DNA of 64,000 bases from Pseudobdellovibrionaceae bacterium. Lineage in GTDB: Bacteria > Bdellovibrionota > Bdellovibrionia > Bdellovibrionales > Bdellovibrionaceae. The stretch lies in the NCBI GenBank assembly GCA_030158485.1, contig JAOASS010000004.1, positions 1-64,000 of the forward strand, read 5' to 3'. Shown here in pieces: positions 41,748 through 51,186 of this stretch. Within the stretch, counting starts at the first letter, position 1; each line of letters begins with the position of its first letter. Position numbers and translations under genes: made by a program. The notes under the pieces were generated by a model. The model did not search any database. It was not told the DNA's origin and saw nothing but the letters and a program-made list of their open reading frames with translations.

Positions 41748-42599
41748 TTAGCTCGATTTTAGTCCGGACTTTTGAATTAAACACCCATAGAGTGGACCAA
41801 AACCAAATTGATCTGGAAAGTACTGAAAGCCATGCTTTGTTCTTTCAGGATCAAGGGCGGGTTTCGCTTGAAGAATATGAACTTCATTCTTTTTCTTTTT
41901 CAGAAGTTTTTCAATAACTCCATCATTTTCCAAGGGGCTGATTGAGCAAGTTGAATATAAAATAAAGCCCCCCGGCTTAAGCGCGCTCCAGGCACTACTC
42001 AAAAGTGAATACTGCTTAATTGAAAGACTCTTAGTTCGATGAGGACTCCATAAATTCATTTCATTTTTATTTTCAATCAGATGCGCTTCACTTGAACAAG
42101 GAGCATCTAACAAAATAGCTTCAAAACTTTCAGGCTGCTGAAGCCCAAAGCGAACTCCATCTTGACCCTTAACCCAAATTTGTTTTCGACTTTCCATTGA
42201 AATGTAATTCTGAATAACTTTAGTCAAAGCTTCCCTTCGAGGTCCTGAAATTTCATTGGCAATGAATTCTGCTTCCGGTGATATTTGACAAAGTCTTGAG
42301 AAAAGTACCAAAGACTTCCCACCTGGCGCTGCACACATGTCAAGGACTCGAGTTGTATTATCAAGCGGCAAAGTCTGAGCCAATAAAAGGCTAGCCAGAT
42401 CCATAAAGTATTCTTCTAATAAACCATTTTCTAATCGTTTAGGAAGTTTTCCGGGAGAGTGTAGAGATAATTTTTCAAAACTTAAAAAAGCTTGGCTCGG
42501 AACAAAACCTACTTTTTTATCCTGCCCCAAAGACTTCAATAACTGGGGCCATCTTTGCTGATAAATATTTTCATAGTAGGCATTAAATTTTTGATTCAT
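41748..42599 (-). CDS. rRNA/tRNA m5C methyltransferase (RsmB/NOL1-NOP2-Sun family)
   Basis: The 283-residue enzyme contains the SAM site VLDMCAAPGGKSL, the catalytic DAPCSSEAHL and the second cysteine motif LYSTCSISPLEND, all typical of RNA cytosine-5 methyltransferases. It lacks a long N-terminal RNA-binding domain and is shorter than RsmB (about 430 residues), so rRNA versus tRNA as target is uncertain. Its start overlaps the PhoR stop by 4 bases (42596-42599), so the gene is part of the phosphate-regulator run although a functional link is not expected. Confidence 0.88.
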   Translation of the reverse strand: MNQKFNAYYENIYQQRWPQLLKSLGQDKKVGFVPSQAFLSFEKLSLHSPGKLPKRLENGLLEEYFMDLASLLLAQTLPLDNTTRVLDMCAAPGGKSLVLFSRLCQISPEAEFIANEISGPRREALTKVIQNYISMESRKQIWVKGQDGVRFGLQQPESFEAILLDAPCSSEAHLIENKNEMNLWSPHRTKSLSIKQYSLLSSAWSALKPGGFILYSTCSISPLENDGVIEKLLKKKKNEVHILQAKPALDPERTKHGFQYFPDQFGFGPLYGCLIQKSGLKSS

Positions 42600-43888
42600 C
42601 TTAATAAGGCATCATCATTTATTTTTTTAATTTGTGGAAATCGACAAATAAATTCAGCCCCTTGGCCAAGGGAGCTCTTCACTTCAATTGAACCGCCATG
42701 ACTTTGCATAATATGTTTCGCAATCGCCAAGCCCAATCCAGTTCCACCCGTTTCACGCGCGCGTCCGCGATCAATTCTATAAAATCTTTCGAATAACCGT
42801 GGTTGATGCTCTTCCGAAATTCCGGGCCCATTATCTGATACTTTTAAAACGACATCACTGTTTTGTATTTCCCAATTAATATGAATTTCTTTTCCTTCAG
42901 AAATATATTTGATGCCATTTGAAATAAGATTTCTTAAAACTTGCTCGACTTTCTGACCATCAGCTTCAATCTCGGAAACTTGTGAATGAAGTTTAATTAA
43001 AATATTTTTTTCCTGTGCCAACAAAGCCAATTCTGCGATCACATTTTGTGAAATGAGCAAAGGTGAAAACTTTTGAACTTTAAGCTCTGAACTGGATTCC
43101 ATTTTCGATAAATTCAGTAGATCGTTTACTAAATCAATCAAGCGATCTACATTTCTCGAAACAACTGAAATAAATTTTTCAGTTTGGTCATATCTTTTTT
43201 GCTGAATATCTTCCCTTAAAGTTTCGACATAGCCTTTTATCGAAGTCAGCGGCGTCCGAAGTTCATGAGAAGCATTTCCGACAAACTCAATCCGAATTTG
43301 TTCAGATTTTTTGATGTCAGTAATGTCATGAAAAACACAAACAACTTCATAAAGTTCTGCATTTTTTCTTTTTTTAACTGGAGTGACATTGATATTAAAA
43401 AAACGAGGCTGCGAATCAAGTAAAGTTGGAAGACTGAGAGTCAAATTTTGAGAAGATCCGAGTCTTATAACATCGTTAACAGCTGATAATAAATCGATGT
43501 TAGCAAAAACATTTTCAAAAGACTTTTTTCGATCATTTTTTGCAGATCCCACAAATAAAGTAGCAAAGCGAGTATTAAAAAAAAGGATTTTTTTGTCCAG
43601 ACCGAAAGTCACGACCCCTTCCTGTATGGAAGTCAAAAAAGCTTGGGTTTCTTCTCGCTCACGATGCAGATTAGCTTTTTGATCTTTCAATGAAACTGCA
43701 AGCGAATAAACTGGCTTAATAAGAATAAACGTACTTAAAAAGCTTGCAACAGTGCTCAGTAAAAACAAGGAACCGTCCCAACTTTCAGAACGAATCAAAC
43801 AATAAGACCCATACAAAAAATTAAAAACGGCTAGTTGAGCAATAAGACTCAAACAGAAAATCTGCCAGGGAAATCTTTTTAAAATCAT
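42596..43888 (-). CDS. phoR: PhoR-like sensor histidine kinase
   Basis: The 430-residue kinase has two N-terminal transmembrane helices (about 11-32 and 40-60) and no periplasmic sensor domain. A PAS domain (about 82-190) and a HisKA domain with phosphorylated H208 (SHELRTPLTSIKGYVETLRED) follow. The HATPase region has N (LISNGIKYI), G1 (VSDNGPGI) and G2 (GGTGLGLAIAKHI) boxes. The minimal sensor and its place after phoU and phoB identify it as PhoR, sensing through the phosphate transporter and PhoU rather than by itself. It overlaps phoB by 4 bases (43885-43888). Confidence 0.88.
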   Translation of the reverse strand: MILKRFPWQIFCLSLIAQLAVFNFLYGSYCLIRSESWDGSLFLLSTVASFLSTFILIKPVYSLAVSLKDQKANLHREREETQAFLTSIQEGVVTFGLDKKILFFNTRFATLFVGSAKNDRKKSFENVFANIDLLSAVNDVIRLGSSQNLTLSLPTLLDSQPRFFNINVTPVKKRKNAELYEVVCVFHDITDIKKSEQIRIEFVGNASHELRTPLTSIKGYVETLREDIQQKRYDQTEKFISVVSRNVDRLIDLVNDLLNLSKMESSSELKVQKFSPLLISQNVIAELALLAQEKNILIKLHSQVSEIEADGQKVEQVLRNLISNGIKYISEGKEIHINWEIQNSDVVLKVSDNGPGISEEHQPRLFERFYRIDRGRARETGGTGLGLAIAKHIMQSHGGSIEVKSSLGQGAEFICRFPQIKKINDDALLR

Positions 43889-44586
43889 GAAATAGAATTA
43901 AGGTCTGACTTAAAACGGTAGCCAATTCCACGAATTGTATCGATATGATCAGCCCAAGCTCCCAGTTTTTTTCGAAGTCCAAAAATATGTGTATCGACAG
44001 TTCGACCCGTTACACTGATCCCTTCGCCTTGCACTCGCTCAATTAATTGATCACGAGTTAGGACTCGCCCTTGGCATTGTATCAGTGTTGCTAAAAGTTT
44101 GTACTCTGAAGGAGTAAAGTGCAGCTGTTGACCATCTAAGTAAACTTCGTAGGCGTCAAAATTAAGCTTTAATCCAGCCCACTCGAAATGCTGGGGATTT
44201 GTGGGTGACTGGCCTTCTCTTCGAAGTAAGACTTTAACTCGGGCTAAAAAAACAGAAGGATCAAATGGCTTTGTTAAGTAATCATCTGCACCTTTTTCCA
44301 GACCAAAAACAATATCTTGAGGTTCCGACTTAGCTGTCACCATCAGAACTCGTGGATTTAACTTAAGAGTTTTTAATCGATCTAAAAATTCAACGCCGCT
44401 CATCCCAGGAAGCATCCAGTCCAGTATTAAAAGATCAAATTTTTGTGTTTTCATTTTTTCAATTGCTTCTTCACTACTCCCGCTTTCGGTTACAGAATAA
44501 CCCTGACGAGATAAATGTAATGCCATCAATTCACGAATTTCAAATTCATCTTCAACCACATGAACTTTTAAAGAATGAAGATTCAT
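43885..44586 (-). CDS. phoB: PhoB-like response regulator
   Basis: The 233-residue protein has a receiver domain with an acidic pair (VVEDE), phosphoacceptor D56 (LLILDWMLPG) and the conserved lysine in TAKSEPQDI. A winged-helix DNA-binding domain of OmpR type follows (LHFTPSEYKLLATLIQCQGRVLTRDQL ... GRTVDTHIFGLRKKL). It should activate phosphate-starvation genes. It overlaps phoU by 4 bases at 44583-44586 and phoR by 4 bases at the other end. Confidence 0.9.
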   Translation of the reverse strand: MNLHSLKVHVVEDEFEIRELMALHLSRQGYSVTESGSSEEAIEKMKTQKFDLLILDWMLPGMSGVEFLDRLKTLKLNPRVLMVTAKSEPQDIVFGLEKGADDYLTKPFDPSVFLARVKVLLRREGQSPTNPQHFEWAGLKLNFDAYEVYLDGQQLHFTPSEYKLLATLIQCQGRVLTRDQLIERVQGEGISVTGRTVDTHIFGLRKKLGAWADHIDTIRGIGYRFKSDLNSIS

Positions 44587-45242
44587 ACGAATCCTCCGTG
44601 ACGAACATCTTGACCAGCTTCAGTGTAAATAACGTCTTCACAAATATTTGTTGCGTGATCACCAAATCGTTCCAAATTTCTTGCAATTAAAATCAAAGAA
44701 AGTCCACGATCGACAAATTCACTGCTTTTTTTCATTTCTAAGATCATATCGGATTGAACTTTCTTTTTAAGATCATCAACTTCGTCGTCCATCATCAAAA
44801 CTTTTTGTGCGATTTGAGAATCATGCTTAATAAAAGATTCTAAAGATTTTTCGATCATTTCTTGAACAATCGAAAACATTGTCCGAACGGCAGGAATATT
44901 AAGGTCCAGATTTTTTTTCAAAGAATCTTTACCGATATAAGCCATATTGACACATTGGTCGCCCATGCGCTCAAGGTCAGTGTTAATTTTAACAAGGGAA
45001 ACGACGGCTCTCAGATCTCTGGCAACAGGACCGTTAGCCGCTAAGTATTCGACGGCCTCTTCATCTAGCTGCTTGTGCCATTCGTTGATTTTTTTTTCGA
45101 TTTCAAAAACTTCATCGAATAGATCCAAACGTTTTTCCACTAAAGCTTGTAAAACAAGTCCTAAAGCTTTTTGAGCATAGGAGCCCATATTGGCTATTTT
45201 TGATCTTAAGTTTTCTAATTGTGCCGAGTGCGATCTTTCCAT
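44583..45242 (-). CDS. phoU: Phosphate transport regulator PhoU
   Basis: The 219-residue protein has the two-repeat helical PhoU fold with metal-binding motifs: LDEEAVEYLAANGPVARDLRA with NTDLERMGDQCVNMA in the first half, and MILEMKKSSEFVDRGLSLILIARNLERFGDHATNI in the second. PhoU links the Pst phosphate transporter to PhoR. No pst genes are in the window. It heads the phoU-phoB-phoR run, 120 bases after the porin. Confidence 0.94.
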   Translation of the reverse strand: MERSHSAQLENLRSKIANMGSYAQKALGLVLQALVEKRLDLFDEVFEIEKKINEWHKQLDEEAVEYLAANGPVARDLRAVVSLVKINTDLERMGDQCVNMAYIGKDSLKKNLDLNIPAVRTMFSIVQEMIEKSLESFIKHDSQIAQKVLMMDDEVDDLKKKVQSDMILEMKKSSEFVDRGLSLILIARNLERFGDHATNICEDVIYTEAGQDVRHGGFV

Positions 45243-45362
45243 CTTCGGAGCCCCCTGCTATGTCATAAACTGACTTACAAAGGAAGTCCAACTCGAAGGA
45301 TCTGGAAGTCAGGATTTGCATCAGTCTGCTTTCAATTTTGACCGAATCCTGACAAAAAACGA

Positions 45363-46427
45363 CTAAAATACGATTTCAATGCCTAAGCGAGCCCGCTCTC
45401 TTTGCCTGGACTGAGATGAATGCTGAGCGCCAAACTCAGTTTTTTCAATAAATAAACCCCAAATCAAATTTGACGATTCTTTTTTAATCCAAGCGGTCTC
45501 AAAAGATTGAAGTTTCTTCGAGTTCGATCCCGGTCTTATTTCATCAAATCGCAAAATAACTTTTTGAGTGCTTGAAAGATCATAGCCCAAATCAAGTCTG
45601 TAACCACTTGTGTTAATTTCTCGAGGCTGTAATAGTTCTGTAAAAGTGATCCCTTCAAAGCGACCGTTTGCTTCCAAATCTAGACTCGAGTCTTTCGCGT
45701 AAACGCCTTCAACTCCCAAAGTCGATCGACCAAAACGCTTCTGAAATGCCAAAAAAATCCTTTGCTTATCGCTCAATTCCGTATCAATTCGATCAACACG
45801 GCCTGCGCTGCCCCATATCCTTATTATCAAGTCTTGCTGCTGAAAAAAGTGACCCACAAAAACTTCTTTGTTAGGGCCTTTTTCATTTTCTTTATTTTCT
45901 TCTCCATTTGTAATTCCAAAGACCCAACTTCTCTTATCATTTTTTTTATAATGCCCTTGGTAACCCAAATCTCCTTCTGCAACTAGACCATAACGACGTG
46001 CTAAACTTCGTCCTGGGTCACCAAAAAAATCAAGATCATGAATTTCAGTTTCGACATTATGCCAAGCGCTACGAATCAGACCCAATTCATGGATCCAGTA
46101 TTCGTGATTCAGGTCCCTATAACGAATAAAAGCATTTTGAAGTTCAGTTAGATAGTTTTTTTCAGAAGTGCTTCTTTCTTCTGCTAAGACAAATCTAAAA
46201 TAAAGTGCCACTTTTTCGTCTACTTTTATTTCGGGACTGATCTGCAATAATGCAAAATCAAATCTCGACTGCCCCTGGACTGAGCTTGGACTGTGAGCTA
46301 GCTCCAAAAAAAAATTAGCTTCAGCGCCAATTTGAAACTCTGGTTTAAGATCAAGCTTTGAAGTTTCAGCCATCAAATTTGATCGTATAAAAAAAGTAAA
46401 AAAGAGCACGAAAATGAAATGTTTCAT
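45363..46427 (-). CDS. Porin-like outer-membrane protein
   Basis: The 354-residue protein has a signal peptide (FIFVLFFTFFIRSNLMA) and a beta-barrel pattern with many alternating strands (VALYFRFVLAEE, WIHELGLIRSAWHN, RVDRIDTELSDKQRIFLAFQKRFG). It ends ERARLGIEIVF, a typical barrel end. Its place upstream of phoU suggests a phosphate-selective porin (OprO/P-like); this is from context plus general resemblance, not a motif. PhoB regulation is therefore plausible. Confidence 0.7.
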   Translation of the reverse strand: MKHFIFVLFFTFFIRSNLMAETSKLDLKPEFQIGAEANFFLELAHSPSSVQGQSRFDFALLQISPEIKVDEKVALYFRFVLAEERSTSEKNYLTELQNAFIRYRDLNHEYWIHELGLIRSAWHNVETEIHDLDFFGDPGRSLARRYGLVAEGDLGYQGHYKKNDKRSWVFGITNGEENKENEKGPNKEVFVGHFFQQQDLIIRIWGSAGRVDRIDTELSDKQRIFLAFQKRFGRSTLGVEGVYAKDSSLDLEANGRFEGITFTELLQPREINTSGYRLDLGYDLSSTQKVILRFDEIRPGSNSKKLQSFETAWIKKESSNLIWGLFIEKTEFGAQHSSQSRQRERARLGIEIVF

Positions 46428-46541
46428 TTCGAAATCCCAACATATGTGTTTGGCTGTTGCAAGAGAAGCTCACAAATCTTATTCTGAGTGTTATAAAAAT
46501 GCTTGAATCTCTTTCACACTTCTTATTCAAGAAAGGCTTTA

Positions 46542-47897
46542 ATGCCACAAAGTTCAGTTAACAAAATCCATATTCTGTTAGAAAAAATTGAAAAAGATCT
46601 CTTGAATCCTGAAGTTTTTAATCGTGAAAATGCGATTGAATATATCCGCAATTTAACAGAAGCAGCTTACAACCTCGAATCAAGTGAACTTGACCCCGAC
46701 TCACCTTCCGAACAAGCACAATTTGCTGAAAATAGAAAAATTTGGATGGAAAAACTATTTAGAATTCAACTTCAACTCCGAGACAAAATGCACGAGTTTA
46801 ATTTACAGGCACCACTTTCTGAAGAACAAATCGCAGGCTTTAGAAATGGTAATATGTATTTAAGCTATGCCCAAGACTTTATCTTGATGGAGTGGTCTCT
46901 AACGCAAGACTTGATTCCGCCCAGCAAATTATTTGCAGCTCACTTTCCGATCACATTAAAAAACTCAAATCTTCAATATTTTGAACTCATGCCTGGTGAT
47001 ATTATTCTTGTTCGTGGTAGTTCATTTGTCTCTGCCACCATTGCTAGATCGGGTGACTACCTTTCAAATTACAGTCATGTTGCGATGGTTATTCAAGATC
47101 CCAGAGGTAACATTTCTGTTGCAGAGGCTTTGTTAGAAGAAGGAATAATTGTCTATTCTATTGAAAAATATTTAAATCTTGAAAGACTTTCTCGAGCAGC
47201 TGTCATTCGTCCTCAAAATAATCATGATGCTCAAGCTGCTGCACGGGCTGGATTTAAAATTGTCGATGAGGATCTGAAGGCCTCTAAAAGAAAAATGTTT
47301 GATCTTCTTATGAACCCTAAAAGCACCGACAAAACTTATTGTTTTAAACTCCTCATTTCAGCTTTTAGTATTGGAACAAATGATAAGATTCATTTACCAG
47401 CATTCCCGATGACTTTCAAAAAAGCTCTTGCTGGAAATTCTTTCTATAGAGGCCTTGGCAACAAACTTGAAGTCGGAGCTGCTCCTGACGATATTTTTTT
47501 TCAACCCGAGTTTGATATTTTAATGGTCCAACGTGATGTTAGCATGCTTAAAAAAGACTGGGCTTTTGATGTGACAATGTCGGCAATTTTTGAATTTATA
47601 GATAAAAAATACGAATACAAAAAAAGACTTCCGATATTTTTATTAGCTCACCTGCTGTTTTTTCTAAAAAATGACCTCAATATTTCGATCAAACAAGTCC
47701 CCTCGGGAGTTTCGCAAAAAGCTCTTCAACTGATACTTCTTCATAAGAATTTATCACATCAATTACAAAGCCAATTAATGAAGTTGATGACAGCTCGCCT
47801 ACGCCCACTTGCTTACAAAGAGCTTGAAGCCCATGCGAAAGTCTTCTTAGAAAAAAATAAAGAAAAATTTTTCTCACCTCTTAATAAAATGATATGA
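46542..47897 (+). CDS. YiiX/YebB-like permuted NlpC/P60 protein
   Basis: The start ATG at 46542 has AAAGG before it; a TTG 39 bases upstream is less likely. The 451-residue product has a helical N-terminal third, then ELMPGDIILVRGSSFVSA and YSHVAMVIQDPRGN with the catalytic histidine, and DKTYCFKLLISAF with the cysteine. The histidine precedes the cysteine, as in permuted papain-like YiiX proteins. No signal peptide is seen. These act on lipids, peptides or peptidoglycan fragments; the substrate here is unknown. Confidence 0.8.
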   Translation: MPQSSVNKIHILLEKIEKDLLNPEVFNRENAIEYIRNLTEAAYNLESSELDPDSPSEQAQFAENRKIWMEKLFRIQLQLRDKMHEFNLQAPLSEEQIAGFRNGNMYLSYAQDFILMEWSLTQDLIPPSKLFAAHFPITLKNSNLQYFELMPGDIILVRGSSFVSATIARSGDYLSNYSHVAMVIQDPRGNISVAEALLEEGIIVYSIEKYLNLERLSRAAVIRPQNNHDAQAAARAGFKIVDEDLKASKRKMFDLLMNPKSTDKTYCFKLLISAFSIGTNDKIHLPAFPMTFKKALAGNSFYRGLGNKLEVGAAPDDIFFQPEFDILMVQRDVSMLKKDWAFDVTMSAIFEFIDKKYEYKKRLPIFLLAHLLFFLKNDLNISIKQVPSGVSQKALQLILLHKNLSHQLQSQLMKLMTARLRPLAYKELEAHAKVFLEKNKEKFFSPLNKMI

Positions 47898-47979
47898 AAC
47901 AAAAGCTTGCTCAAATTTTTGATGAATCAATATGAGCCATCTTCTTGTTTAAATTTTAGAAATCAAGGCTAAAGCCCAC

Positions 47980-48543
47980 ATGGTCATTCTGCCGATAAGC
48001 AGAAGTATGGCTCAAGGACTTGCAAGATATCATGGTCGGTCACCACGTTACATTTTGAACACTCAAGATGATTCCCTTATTCGCGTCGCAGGCCCCCGTC
48101 AAATGCCTTGGGAAGAAGGCACGGAAATTAAAAACATCTCCCTGACTGGATTGGCTTTTATTGCTCCTTCGGACTTGTGTCCTCTTTTGGGAGAAGTGGT
48201 TAAAATCCAATTTGAAGTTCCGGGCTCGCAACCAATGGCATGTTACGCAGTTGTGACTCGAATTGATCCCCTAAAAAAACAAAAAATGCTTGTTGGCGTC
48301 CACTTCTATAAGCTTGAAATGGCACAGCGTATTGCGATTGCCCAAGGCCTATCGCGTAAACTAAAAGACCAAGTTGATCAGCAGCTGATAACACAAAATT
48401 CAGTCGCTACGATCTCTTCTGCTGATTTATTTAAAATACTTGTGATGTCGAGTTTAATGGCTATCTGGGCTTTTTTCACGTGGGCCTTAGCGACTGGTCT
48501 TTATCAGAATTGGAATGAATATTTTAAAGGTGTTATTTCTTAG
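47980..48543 (+). CDS. PilZ domain protein with C-terminal membrane anchor
   Basis: The 187-residue protein has a PilZ c-di-GMP-binding pattern: RSPRY at about 21 (the RxxxR-type arm is imperfect) and NISLTGLAF (the D/NxSxxG motif), then a beta-barrel up to about 130. A C-terminal transmembrane segment (ILVMSSLMAIWAFFTWALATGLY) tethers it to the membrane. The ATG at 47980 is used; the alternative at 48010 gives MAQGLARYHGRS. It ends 11 bases inside the convergent aat gene (48533-48543 shared). Confidence 0.72.
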   Translation: MVILPISRSMAQGLARYHGRSPRYILNTQDDSLIRVAGPRQMPWEEGTEIKNISLTGLAFIAPSDLCPLLGEVVKIQFEVPGSQPMACYAVVTRIDPLKKQKMLVGVHFYKLEMAQRIAIAQGLSRKLKDQVDQQLITQNSVATISSADLFKILVMSSLMAIWAFFTWALATGLYQNWNEYFKGVIS

Positions 48544-49177
48544 CTTCATTTATTTGCGTCTTGGACAAAAGAGTTAAATATTGTTGCTTCGGAATTTCTT
48601 CTGCTCCAAATGATTTCAAAAGTGGGGTTACCATTTGTGTGTCCATCCATTTAAGACCTTGCTTTTTTAAATCACTAACCATTTGAATCAGGGCTAACTT
48701 AGACATATTTGTTTTTTTATGAAACAAGCTTTCTCCGGAAAAAACTCCTTTACAAAGGACTCCGTAACCCCCACCGACTAGTTCACTATTTTCCCACACT
48801 TCCCAAGAATGAGCCAAACCCGCTTGATGAAGATTAATGTAACCTTCTATGATATTTTCACTTATCCAAGTTCCAGCTTGATCATTTCGTTTTTGTGCAG
48901 AACAAGCTTTGATAACTTCAACAAAATTTTTATTTTGAGTGTATTGAATACTTTGATAAAGTTTAAGTTTCTTTTTAAGGCTTTTTGGAATTTTAAATTG
49001 ATCGAATTTAAGAATACCCCTTTGTTCAGGACAAAACCAAAGCAAAGGATAACCTTCTTGTGGCCAGGGAAATATGCCTTTTGTGTAAGCTTCAATTAAG
49101 ACTGAAACTTCTAAAGTTCCACCAATCCCAACAAGCCCTTGTTCATAATTTAAAGACGGATCAGGAAACATTCCCAT
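48533..49177 (-). CDS. aat: Leucyl/phenylalanyl-tRNA-protein transferase
   Basis: The 214-residue enzyme adds Leu or Phe to N-terminal Lys/Arg for the N-end rule pathway. It has FPDPSLNYEQGLVGIGG and the family core YTKGIFPWPQEGYPLLWFCP, HSWEVWENSELVGGGYGV, and GVFSGESLFHKKTNMSKLAL. A cognate ClpS/ClpA is not in the window. The ATG choice (49177 or 49171) is uncertain. It converges with the PilZ gene. Confidence 0.93.
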   Translation of the reverse strand: MGMFPDPSLNYEQGLVGIGGTLEVSVLIEAYTKGIFPWPQEGYPLLWFCPEQRGILKFDQFKIPKSLKKKLKLYQSIQYTQNKNFVEVIKACSAQKRNDQAGTWISENIIEGYINLHQAGLAHSWEVWENSELVGGGYGVLCKGVFSGESLFHKKTNMSKLALIQMVSDLKKQGLKWMDTQMVTPLLKSFGAEEIPKQQYLTLLSKTQINEAKK

Positions 49178-49192
49178 TCAGTCATTTTATAC

Positions 49193-49603
49193 TCAAGGAT
49201 TGGTCTGAGCACCAGGATTTAATTTTTCGCTTAACTTTTTGATTTTCTCTTTTTGCTCGGGAGTCAGTCGGTTGTAAAACGAAACGGGATCGGTTTTGGC
49301 GTTTGAAATATCCCGCTTCATAGCGGCCTCATCTTTTGCTTCTCGGTAGTTATTTAGAATTTCGGCGGAAAGTTCGTAGTACTCATCTTGAGTTTTAGCA
49401 TCTGGAGCTAATTTTTTTACTTGCGAATCCGCTTTTTGAGCATCTTGACTTTCAGATATTGCTTCATTTCGCTCTGATCGATTCTTTAAAAAATCTTGGG
49501 TCTTATTCAAGGAATCATCAAATGTCGATTCATCTGAATGTGACTGAGTCTGGGCAACTGAACAAAGTAAACTCAAAATGCATGAAATTATTATTTTTTT
49601 CAT
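49193..49603 (-). CDS. Small exported charged protein
   Basis: The ATG at 49603 gives 136 residues with a signal peptide (MKKIIISCILSLLCSVAQT). The mature part is highly charged and helical (DDSLNKTQDFLKNRSERNEA and AKDEAAMKRDISNAK). No ribosome site is obvious. Upstream in-frame codons continue but have no signal. It is read 12 bases upstream of the aat start. Function unknown. Confidence 0.6.
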   Translation of the reverse strand: MKKIIISCILSLLCSVAQTQSHSDESTFDDSLNKTQDFLKNRSERNEAISESQDAQKADSQVKKLAPDAKTQDEYYELSAEILNNYREAKDEAAMKRDISNAKTDPVSFYNRLTPEQKEKIKKLSEKLNPGAQTNP

Positions 49604-49738
49604 ATTATTATTATCGGAAAAAAGAGCATTTTCTTGAGAGCCAAAATGAGATCTAAAGGCTCTCCAATTTGTTTCAATTTGAAACAGCAATATCAACTTC
49701 GAAAAAATAAGTTCGTCCCAAAAAAGGCCTTCAAGATC

Positions 49739-51172
49739 CTAGCGCGACTTCTGGCAAATATCGCAAATCCCGCAATTGATTGTTTCCAAAACACCAAAGT
49801 ACCGATAAATATGTAGCAAACGACATTCTTCTTGATTCTTAATCCATTGAAGAAATGAATAAAGCTTTTGATTATGATGCTTCAATAAAAGTTGCTGATT
49901 TTCGATTTTAAAAAGCTCTGGGTCCAAGGGGCCTGTAATTTGAATGACTTCTTTTTCTTGGGAAAGACAACCCCATCTTTCTAGAATATTCAATGCGGCT
50001 TGCACTCGGTGATCATTTCTATTTTTAAAACTTATTTGATCCGCCAAAAACTCTTTCCCTAAAGATTTTACTTTATCCGGGTTCACTTCGATCAAGCGGT
50101 ATATTTTTTCAATATAAGCTTCTTCTGGATGGGCGCTTTGAATAAACTGCATGGGAATTGTCAGATCCTCTTCGTCATAAAAAAGGACAGCCTGACTTGG
50201 CAAGCCGTCACGGCCGGCCCGACCCACTTCTTGAAAATAACTTTCCAGAGAACCTGGAGGCTCTAAGTGATAAACGCCACGGATGTTGGACTTATCAATA
50301 CCCAGACCGAAAGCCGGTGTCGCAATCATTAAAGCTTTCTCATCACTCATAAAGTTTTTTAATGAGGCTCGTCTTTGGGGAGGTTGTAAATCACCATGGT
50401 AAATCAACGGATTAAAACCTTTTTTCTTGAGTAAGTTTCGAACCTCTTCGGCAGTTCTAATAAGTGTTGTATAAATTAAAACCGCACCTGTTCGCTTCTG
50501 AAGAGAAGACACGAGATCTTCGACTTTTTCTTGCAATCCATAAATTTCTCTCACTGAAATTCCAATGTTGTCCCGCTTCAGCCCCGTGCTGACAATTTGA
50601 TTTTTATCCAATGAAAGATTTTGCAAAATTTCTTTTTGAACATCCGGCGTCGCAGTTGCGGTTAATGCTAATGTCAGTGGATTCTTTAAAAACTTTTGAA
50701 AGTCTCCGAGTTTTGCATAATCGGGCCTAAAATCATGCCCCCACAAACTGATGCAATGAGCTTCATCAACAACAAAAAGTCCCACTTTTCGATTTGCTAA
50801 AGCTTCTTTGAATTCTGTCTTTTGAAGCCTTTCAGGAGTCGCAAAAAAAAGGCGAAACTTTCCTTCTTTTAGATTTCGAAGTCTTTTGGATTTTTCTGAA
50901 GCTGGAATTTGCGAATGAATGAAACCAGTTTCAATTCCAAAACTTTGAGCTTTTTGGGATTGATCTTCCATCAAAGCAATCAAAGGTGTGACAACCAAGA
51001 CGAGCTCTTGTTGAAGATGAGTAAAAAATTGATAAGTTAAGCTTTTTCCGGAACCTGTTGGCATCAAACCTAAAACCGATTTTTTTCGATCTAAAAGTTC
51101 TAAGATTTCCAACTGACCGGGCCGAAAATGATCAAAATTAAATTCGGCTTTAAGTTTTGATTTCCAATCCAT
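49739..51172 (-). CDS. recQ: RecQ-family ATP-dependent DNA helicase, short form
   Basis: The 477-residue helicase has LGLMPTGSGKSLTYQ (Walker A), VVDEAHCISLWGHDFRPDYAKL (DEAH-type, plus the RecQ aromatic loop), and RecA2 motifs LGIDKSNIRGVYHLEPPGSLESYFQEVGRAGRDGLPS. A zinc site uses cysteines of ECRLLH and the end motif NCGICDIC. The winged-helix and HRDC domains of E. coli RecQ (about 610 residues) are missing, a common short form. It unwinds DNA in 3'-5' direction in recombination and repair. It is divergent from fusA across a hairpin-rich gap. Confidence 0.92.
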   Translation of the reverse strand: MDWKSKLKAEFNFDHFRPGQLEILELLDRKKSVLGLMPTGSGKSLTYQFFTHLQQELVLVVTPLIALMEDQSQKAQSFGIETGFIHSQIPASEKSKRLRNLKEGKFRLFFATPERLQKTEFKEALANRKVGLFVVDEAHCISLWGHDFRPDYAKLGDFQKFLKNPLTLALTATATPDVQKEILQNLSLDKNQIVSTGLKRDNIGISVREIYGLQEKVEDLVSSLQKRTGAVLIYTTLIRTAEEVRNLLKKKGFNPLIYHGDLQPPQRRASLKNFMSDEKALMIATPAFGLGIDKSNIRGVYHLEPPGSLESYFQEVGRAGRDGLPSQAVLFYDEEDLTIPMQFIQSAHPEEAYIEKIYRLIEVNPDKVKSLGKEFLADQISFKNRNDHRVQAALNILERWGCLSQEKEVIQITGPLDPELFKIENQQLLLKHHNQKLYSFLQWIKNQEECRLLHIYRYFGVLETINCGICDICQKSR

Positions 51173-51186
51173 GCTAACCTACTCCG

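Noticed and set aside
45255-45356. Pho-box-like repeats between the porin and phoU (TGTCA-like boxes 45338-45355 minus strand, and 45261-45277)
   Set aside because: Each half-site matches the CTGTCAT consensus at only about 5 of 7 positions and no -10 box follows at the right distance, so it was not listed as a feature.
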